From positions 90,714,757-90,778,756 of the forward strand of contig NC_135498.1 in assembly GCF_052857255.1 (NCBI RefSeq): a DNA stretch of 64,000 nt, read 5' to 3'. Of the stretch, positions 56,671 to 64,000 are shown piece by piece. Numbering within the stretch: position 1 is the first letter of the stretch; every line of letters starts with the position of its first letter. The DNA is from Amblyomma americanum. Taxonomy: Eukaryota > Arthropoda > Arachnida > Ixodida > Ixodidae. Below the pieces are notes generated by a model. That model made no database searches. It saw only the letters and a list, made by a program, of their open reading frames with translations, and was not told the DNA's origin. The position numbers were made by a program, and so were the translations under genes.

Positions 56671-56860
56671 CTCCACGCAGTCATTCAGTGGTAAGCGCGC
56701 TCACTTTCTGAGCGCTAAGACGCGGGCTCGATCCAGGCCGCGGCGGTCGCGTTTCTATGGAGGCGAAACGCAAGCCACCCGTTTAGTGTGCACTTTAAGT
56801 GCGTGTTAAAGAACTCCATGGGTTAAATTATTACGGAGCCCTCGACTGCAGTGTCCCCAA
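56671..56860 (+). mobile_element. tRNA-derived SINE, degraded
   Basis: CAGTCATTCAGTGGTAAGCG (box A), GGGCTCGATCCAGGCC (box B), GCGTTTCTATGGAGGCGAAA, GTGCGTTAAAGAACTCC-like and GGAGCCCTCGACTGC match the family head and body. The 3' end is missing. Confidence 0.75.
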
Positions 56861-57990
56861 CTCCCCACAGAGCAGGTATGTTAACGACGTAATAGCCCAT
56901 GTAACATCCAATGTACCGCACTAGTTGCTGTCCACGTCGCAGTATTAACGTAGTAACACATATTCTCAGAAGGAATGCATTTCGGTTCCTCATTGCCCTT
57001 CGTGCAAGCTTCCTTTGTGTGCAGGTCTACACAGCCGCCTTTGTCCACTCTCCAGGGGGGCAGTTGTGCCGCAACAGTGGTACCATCCTCTCTCAGACCT
57101 CTCTGTCAATAACTTTGGAGAAACAAGAGGAAAGTGTATGAAAAACGTAAGTTCTGCAACTAAAAAAAAAACTTCCGCAGTCTAAATGCCTCGGAATAAA
57201 ATGTGTAAAGGGCATTTGATAGAATCCGAATATCACATATATCTCTTTGGCTACGTACGAAGATAAAGAGCACCTAACTGATATCATTAGACAGCACTAG
57301 AGTCCATGTGCACGGTGATAAAATATGTACCTTAGGTAGTAGTAGTAGTAGTACCCGTTTAATTAAAAATATTGATAATAATATTAAACATATCAATAAC
57401 ATAAGCAAACATGGAGAATTGTAGATTGTTCTGTCCGTAAGAACATGAAAGCTGCCAGGATAACTGACTAGCAGGATATTGAAACAATAGCGTTAGTATG
57501 ACACAAATCCATAATGAATTCATGTAGACTGCAGTAAAAATGCACTCGTACTGAATTAGTCATTAATTTATAGGCAGCTTATTAACAAATGTAAACCATG
57601 GCAAATAGCTCACAATGGTATAAACTTCCTTATACGCTCATTGTGGGTATAAAATTCCTTGGTTCAGTGTTTCCGCCTTCAGCCGATATGCACATCACAG
57701 CAGATATTCTTATTTCTGTACTAGCTGGCGTTTTCACCTTAATTACAGTTTTCAGGTTAACTAGCTGCTCTTGATAATGCCAGTGTGTAGTTGTAGTCCT
57801 GAGAAAAAAGTTGCATGGTTTAAGGTAGGAGTACTCTTAACGACTACGTTTTCAACTCTTTTCACCCGCAAATTTTTGTCCGTCCCCCTATCCACACCAC
57901 AGGAATCGCCGTGAGGGCGCCGGATGGCGCCACGTGCCTGCGAGCTGGGTGCACGCCTGCTGCGTCGTAACTAATCGGCGCGTACAGAAT
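56861..57990. other. Gene-free stretch
   Basis: No supported gene. A (TAG)n microsatellite lies at 57336-57352. A GCCGGATGGCGCC block near 57920 resembles the interior of the neighbouring TIR family. Confidence 0.4.
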
Positions 57991-58120
57991 ATACACCTTT
58001 AGCATAGCGTGTACCGTGATGCCGTTACAGGTAGCGGAGTACCGGGAGCCCGTGCGCTGCCAGTGCGCAAGCGTAAATCGCTTTGACTGCGCCAGATGGC
58101 GCCTGGTACTCGCCGATGCT

Positions 58121-59197
58121 TTGGTGAATTGCTGTGGAGACGAAGGAGACAGTCTAGGTTTCAGTTTTAGCGCAACTATGTCAGGTGTGATGGTTTTCAA
58201 CGACACAACTGATCAGGAGCTTACAGTACAAGGCCATTAAATACCCCGAGTGGCCGAATACAAATATCTCGGGGTATGGGTAAACAAAGGGCATATGTAC
58301 ACGGAAAAGCACGAACAGTCTCTCATATTAAAAGGGCGAAGAGATGTCGGGATAATGAAACATAGGGCATTGTGTGGGTACAACAGGTATGAAGTCCTCA
58401 GAGGTATTTGGAAAGGAATAATTGTACCGGGGCTTACTTTCGGGAATGCGGTTCTATGCTTAAGGGCTGAAGTTCATTCGCGATTTGAAGTAAATCAGAG
58501 AACTGTTGGAAGATTAGCACTAGGTGCCCACGGGAAAACCACAAACGAGGCAGTACGTGGGGATATGGGCTGGGCATCGTTCGAAGCACGGGAAGCTCAG
58601 AGTAAAATACTATACGAAGAACGCCTGAGGAAATTGGATGATAACAGGTGGGCAGCAAATGTATTTAAATACCTGCACAGAAAGAGCGTTGACACACAGT
58701 GGCGGAAACGAACTAGAAAGCTGGCCAGTAAGTTTGCCAGAGACGAGGAAGGAGAAAGAAAGAGCCTTAAACGGCAGGTTAAAAACGTCGAAGGTAAAAA
58801 TTGGATAGATTCAATGGAAAAGAAGCATAGGGCAGAACTATATCGATGCTGTAAAAGGCAGATCAGGAAGGAAACGTTTTATGATAACTCAAGAGGCAGT
58901 GCCCTCCTCTTTGAAGCTAGATCAGGGTGTCTTAGAACACGCAGCTACAAAAAGAAATTTAACGAAGAAGATGACACATATGCTGTGTGTGGTAAATCTG
59001 TAGAAACAATAGAGCACCTCATTTTAAAATGTGATGGTATCCATCCCGATGTCTATGCAGGCACAGTCACTCTTCCTGAGACCCTAGGGTTTAGAGATAA
59101 CAATAGTCATGTAAATTTCTGCGGTGGAAATCAGCAAAAAGCGATTGTAGGATTGGTGGCACAAAAGAAGATAGGTGACATAAGTTTTAAAGTGTAG
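58121..59197 (+). pseudogene. LINE ORF2 C-terminal part
   Basis: LGFSFSATMSGVMVFN (end of the RT palm, K-S-G-V-M-V-F block) precedes a TAA at 58238-58240. In the same frame come VAEYKYLGVWVNKG, GYNRYEVLRGIWKGIIVPGL, GRLALGAHGKTTNEAVRGDM, a basic stretch, and CGKSVETIEHLILKC near the C-terminus (C-x-x-C/H..H-x4-C finger). This is the tail of a non-LTR retrotransposon reverse transcriptase with no RNase H. The frame after the TAA is open for 315 codons, so the copy is not very old. Confidence 0.85.
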
Positions 59198-59340
59198 GAA
59201 GACGTTTTTTAAAGAAAACGGCGAATTTTATTAACAACTTACAGCAGAGTTAAACAAAAATAAAGGAAAAAACTGAGCATAGTAGCAACAACCACTGCCC
59301 CGTTTCAAACGGGACGCTCCTACCTTCCATTCATCCATCC
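58121..59340 (+). mobile_element. 5'-truncated LINE nested in the MITE
   Basis: The coding frame starts at the first base of the insertion and reads to a stop at 59195-59197. A short 3' UTR ends in CATTCATCCATCCATG-type repeats. ATGCT occurs at 58116-58120 and 59341-59345 and may be a short target duplication. Confidence 0.8.
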
Positions 59341-59435
59341 ATGCTAGAGCGCCTGAATGCGCGCCCTCCTCCGCGCGCGCATCGAGGCAACAGCAACGGT
59401 AACGGTAACACGGTGCACGGTGCTAAAGGTGTCTA

Positions 59436-62400
59436 TTGTCGACGCGCGCTATATGCGGTGAGCGGTAGCAGTACGAGCTATGCTCAAAGACTCTGTCATA
59501 CTTGGGCCAACCATGGCGTCCTCGTTTCTTTCACTGCCTGCTCCATACCTAGCCTCACGGCCCCGTTCAATGGCAAGTTCCACCCCTTGTGCGCTTTCCC
59601 TGCTACTATTTCAGCACGTGCTCTCGAAAAGTCTGTCCGCACGTGATACGTACGCTCTTTGCAAACACGCCCTGGTTGCTATGTATTGTCCCGCTTGAGA
59701 TGGAAGGACCGTTTGAACACGTCTCTGAAAACTTAACACGCAATCTATGTTTCTATGACCTCAGAAAACCGCTCAACATGAATGCATTCCTGCAGTGGGG
59801 TAGTCTAAGCGTAGCACGGATTGCACCACTATGTTTTCTGCCCGTGGCGGCATCGGTGTGGGGATGCAGCAGAAAAGCAGAAATGCTCTGCTTGCTGGAG
59901 GAGGTATTAGTAGAAGGGAGAGAAAGCCGCGAGGTTAACCCTAATGATGATTCTTCAGATCCGTCGTGCTTGCTCAAGCGCAAGTTTGGAAGTCATTTTA
60001 AGGACTTCAGAGCAAAGTTATCTCTTAAAATATTACATGCTTTAAGTATAGCATGTACTTCAGTTTGGTGTGCTTTGACTGTTGTATTTTCTTTCCTTAC
60101 TATCTGCAAGCCTCCTACTGAACACTGATATCCCAGTTTTATTCAGTTGGCGGGTAGGTTGTGCAGTGACTTGTGCGAAGGAAAGAAAAAAAAGGGACTT
60201 CGAAGGAATGGCCGTTCTTGGAGGGGGTAAAAAGAAAGGAAAGCCGCTCAAGCTCTTCCGTCGTCCCGAGCTTCAATTAAATATCCTATTTGATGATGCT
60301 CTTAAATTGCTTTATGAACATGTCTAAAACAAGCTTTTATAAGATTACATTCTTTAGCACTCGCTCTGTAAGCAAGCTAACAAATATATAATATTGCATA
60401 TTTTAGTTTTAGTTTCAATTTTCGCGCTCTGCAATGAAATAGGTGAGTCTATAAGCAGCAAGTACTTGCATAGCAGTGTAAGCCATCTTCTATAGTCTGG
60501 ATACCGTCGTTGCATTCCTGACGGCAGCCAGCGAATTTCTGCATGCAAAAAAAAAAGATAAGGCTGCCATTAAAGGTTTGCGTTTTATCTTGTGAATAAA
60601 TGCTTTGGTGAACTAGAACTCTACAAAACATTTTTGTTTCAGGCCGCGAGCCAAGAACCTTTTTAGAAAATGCGATATTGAATACAATGATTTTCAGTAA
60701 GGTAATGGTTCTCTTTTCGAAAATTTCTTTGCAGACTGCACTTTTCGGCATGTATTAAGGTTTTAATTTTCAGTGCAGTAGGCACACTGTGAAGATGAAA
60801 TTGGTTGTTGTTTTAAAAGCTGTGAGCAAATTTACCAAACAAAAGACGTCGTTGCTTAAGAGAATATGCATCCGGCATATAGGGGCGGTTTCTCAATTGT
60901 CCCAAAAAATATAAACAAAGAAGCTGCTTAAGGATAGTACAGAGAGCGTGAGAAGTTGCTTTAGAAAAGAATAGAAGTCGTTATCAACTGAGCGGGGGCT
61001 TTTTCACTAGCAAGATTAATAATGGCTCAGGGGTACAAAAATACGGACGAGCTGGTATAGGTCCTTTCCTCCCAACACGCAGCTCAAGTCGTAGACAATG
61101 CGCCAAAACGAACACAGTAGCGGAGCTAGCATCTTTCGATCGCTGCTAGTAACAATACATGGAATTATTTAAAAATCTCTTCTTCGCAGTATTGAGTACT
61201 AACCATCTTGAGACTTTTGTTCGCAAGTATTGGGAGCGGACACGGGTCTGTACTATAGTCATGGTGTTCTGAAAGCAAAAAAGAGCGACGTTGCAGGTCG
61301 AAATCTGATAAATAAAAAATAGCTCAAAAATTAGCCTTGCACTAAATTTTTTTCAACACTCTTGGATTATATACAACTATCACATTACATAGTATACGTG
61401 TAGACACCGCACAGGCGTCGCCGCTACTGTTTGGATCGCGAAGAGGGCGGGACATCTGGGAGGCTTATTTTCTCTGTTGTTTTCCATGGAAGAATGATCG
61501 TCTGTGCTTCGAGTACCGTAAATTAACAAAATCAATTAAGTTTTAAGTGCAAACCAAGTGTTTCTTCTAAAGTTGCTTATTAGTCTACATGGCTCGAGTT
61601 TTGTTGACTGCCTCTTGTTCTTTTTATTCTGTTGTATATGTCATTCACACATACACAATATCTGAGGCCAGCAGTACGACTACAGCGATATGTCTTTGGT
61701 GGAAAACGTAGAAGATGGAGAGGCCTAGCTACCTGGACACACTCTAAAAATAAAAAAACGTATACTCTGCACTGTGAGCACTGCATTTACCCTCTTGCGC
61801 TTGTGGGTTTCAGCTGATCCTGCATAAAATAGACAGCCAACAAATATTCAGACACCGAGCATCATAAACATATCAGTTTTCTACACCTTATCAAGATGGG
61901 AATAATCACGTGTTGACTATAGAAATGTACTCTCGCAATGATCTGTTATACGCACATAATTGCTTTCCTTTAACACTTCAGTGTGATTACAAACCTTGTA
62001 GAAAAATTTACACATATTGACAGTAATTTTTTAATCCACACTGAAGCCAAATTTTTACAGCTAGTTTTCGCTTAAGGACGGTAAAATGTTTTTTGAGAAT
62101 GTTAGATTATTCGAGAAATCGAATCTATGAAGCTTCAAGGTAAAGCATGACAAGTATTTTTCTCGCCAGCATTCAAATTGGGGACGTAATCGCCGATTGA
62201 AACCTCAGCAATAGTTAGGCTTCTTTGCGCTACAGTAAAGAAGTGCAGAGAAACTCGTGCTGACATCATGCCGAAATTTCAGATGTCGGCTACCTTCGCC
62301 CACAAGCTGTAGTGAGCCTTCCAACTCCGCCAAATAATGCTTCGTGAGCTTCACCGTTGGCAACGTTGGTTTAATTTTTTGATACAGCCCTTTATTTGCT

Positions 62401-63867
62401 GGAAACGCAACGCCGCCCTATGTGACGTGATCGTTGCAGCCTCTGCCCATCACTGCGCACTGCAGAGAAGCCTGACCAACAATGGGGATTTATTCTGCGA
62501 TCACGTCACAATTTCAAATCCTAGCACATAAATACTTCGCATGCGTTATCTTCAAGTTTCACACATTCTACCCCTTTAAACTGTTACAATTCTAAAACCT
62601 CTTCACCGGCCCTTTAACGCATTGCCAGCGCAAGCCATCTGTTTCAGTACTGGGAATTTAATTCCTGCCAGGGCAATTCAGGTTTCAACGATTTCACGCT
62701 CAAGTGAACTGTTATCGTGATATTACGAAGGGGCTCGAATTTATAATTTAAAAACCGAAAGACAAATTAAGCCCCGCCTGAGTAGATTTGCGATTGAAAG
62801 AAAATATTTTCAATACACGCTATGACATAATTGCTTTTGTACCTCGTACGCTGGATAATTTCTATTCTTTTCTTTATTATAGGTGCATCGGCAGTTTTGG
62901 ATCCTTCTTCTCCCACTCTACACAAAATACCGCTGACTTATTATTACGCGGAAGACATTGGCGGCCTAGCGATTACTCGAATATTTTCACCTTATGGCAT
63001 GTATGACTCACCATTTAGTGCAACAAGCAGGAGGCAGCTAGCACTAATGAAGAGCAGTGCTTTCATAATGTGGTGTACATCTGCAAGGGAACAGTGTTGT
63101 ATCAAATTACATTGTGCAATCACAGAACCCCGATAATTAAGAGGTCTTTATTTGTATTAGACTTTTCTATCTTTATGTGCCCCATTTTTCTATTATATTC
63201 CTCAATATGGCACATGATGGTCCATTCACGTGATTTTGCATTACCCGTGCGGTCTTTCTCCAGGGTATATTGATCAGTTTTAATCGATCCCCAAATCGCG
63301 GCGTAAAGGACCATTATTCGCCAGGTGTTGAAACGGACAGTTGGGATTCAATCAATAGCGGGATATTGTTAACTTTCCAAGCTCGGCGGTGCTACACAAG
63401 CCATATGATGGTCCAAGGGAGGGGTTCCAACTTAACAAATTTAAAACGGTGCACAAAGGTTGAAACCCCATTTGTCTTTGTGTTTACAGGTGAAATGCCG
63501 ATAATATAACTTTATTGAGATTGTCTTCTACAGCTGAAATTCTGCATCCAAATATCTCGCCTCTATGTGTACTACACCAGAACAATCTGTGCTAAAAACA
63601 AAAGCATGTCTGTTTCTTTTCAAAAGCCCTGTACCAAACACAAGTACAAAAGAGATTTGTCAAAGGTTAACTTAGCAATTTCAAAGCAACACGTGGAAGG
63701 AGTGTTCACATAAATGGCACGACGTTCAGCCCAAGCTGCATGTGTGAAGAGGAAGTGGAAGAAAGATTCTGACAAGTGAATGTCGCCTCGCTGCCGGGAC
63801 GTTCTCCGCGGGCGGTGACTGTTCGTATCACTAGCTTCTGATTGCTTGATTGTCTTTCGCTTTTGCA
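59436..63867. other. Gene-poor stretch
   Basis: No recognisable gene over 4.4 kb. The longest open frame, 59589-60128 (+, 179 codons), ends in a hydrophobic segment (SIACTSVWCALTVVFSFLTI) and resembles nothing I know. It lacks a Kozak start and splice context and is not called. Confidence 0.35.
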
Positions 63868-63893
63868 GGGTGCTTGCAGGTCGCTAGAGGCGC

Positions 63894-64000
63894 ATGTCGA
63901 CGTCCTCTCCTGGCCAGGGAAACTCCCCCTGGTCGGCCAGCCTCCCCCCTAACCAACTCCCCCTGGACGCCTTCTTTCGGGGTGGCGTCGGCACTATTCC
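63894..64000 (+). CDS. Possible first coding exon running off the window
   Basis: After a CTTTCGCTTTTGCAG acceptor-like string (ending 63868) an ATG at 63894 opens a frame to the window end: MSTSSPGQGNSPWSASLPPN, then FFRGGVGTI. The stretch is GC-rich and Ser/Pro-rich, unlike its AT-rich surroundings. With only 35 codons visible, no family can be given. Confidence 0.3.
   Translation, partial: MSTSSPGQGNSPWSASLPPNQLPLDAFFRGGVGTI

Larger units (their letters stand above)
57992..59433. mobile_element. TIR element (MITE family) split by a LINE
   Basis: The left end TACACCTTTAGCATAGCGTG and the reverse-strand right end GACACCTTTAGCACCGTGC are flanked by TA (57990-57991, 59434-59435). Without the LINE the two parts (about 129 and 93 bp) sum to about 222 bp, close to the 243-bp relative at 17541-17783, which shares GCCAGATGGCGCC. 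Confidence 0.65.

Noticed and set aside
59589..60128. 179-codon open frame with a hydrophobic end
   Set aside because: No known family, weak start and no splice context. Noted only as the longest unexplained frame in its region.
1..64000. CRISPR arrays, prophage, operons or other bacterial systems
   Set aside because: No spaced direct repeats, no ribosome-binding-site-spaced gene runs, and clear eukaryotic introns and retroelements throughout.

Overview
This is animal genomic DNA, most likely from a metastriate hard tick. The evidence is: GT-AG introns, no operons, abundant tRNA-derived SINEs resembling the Ruka type described from Rhipicephalus, and RTE, I-type and CR1 LINEs, a Penelope-like element and a Gypsy element typical of tick genomes. 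There are also remains of a chemosensory gustatory-receptor gene and a monocarboxylate-transporter-like gene. Species assignment is inference. I see no intact housekeeping gene, functional tRNA or rRNA gene, or bacterial, phage or CRISPR-type system.

Layout. 0-13 kb holds a tandemly duplicated, unrecognised two-exon small-protein family: one apparently intact copy (3445-4024), a lone last exon (10580-10803), a broken copy (12252-13102), and the 3' flank of a further copy entering from the left (1-730). Among them sit an RTE LINE with 12-bp target duplications, another RTE tail, a Tc1/IS630-like transposase remnant and two I-type LINE tails. 13-22 kb is gene-poor, with two terminal-inverted-repeat (TIR) elements and SINE fragments.

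22.5-29.2 kb (possibly to 36 kb), minus strand, is a monocarboxylate-transporter-like (SLC16, MFS) pseudogene. A 3-kb antisense I-type LINE has inserted into one of its coding exons, and the 13-bp target duplication keeps the reading frame on both sides. 29.6-31.8 kb is a Penelope-like element made of two copies head to head, flanked by one short target duplication. 32-37 kb holds short Penelope-like termini, a SINE with a target duplication, a CCAAT cluster and a foldback element. 37.4-41.8 kb is a decayed Gypsy LTR retrotransposon with both LTRs.

44.8-52.1 kb, minus strand, is a five-exon gustatory-receptor pseudogene. Splice phases fit for its first four exons, but it has three in-frame stops and a frameshift. 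52.7-64 kb is mostly repeats, including a TIR element split by a LINE. A possible first coding exon runs off the right edge.

The coding pieces do not form a pathway. The window reads as a fossil record: two decaying membrane-protein genes (a transporter and a chemoreceptor), one small local gene family, and layered transposon insertions whose order can often be deduced from nesting and target duplications.
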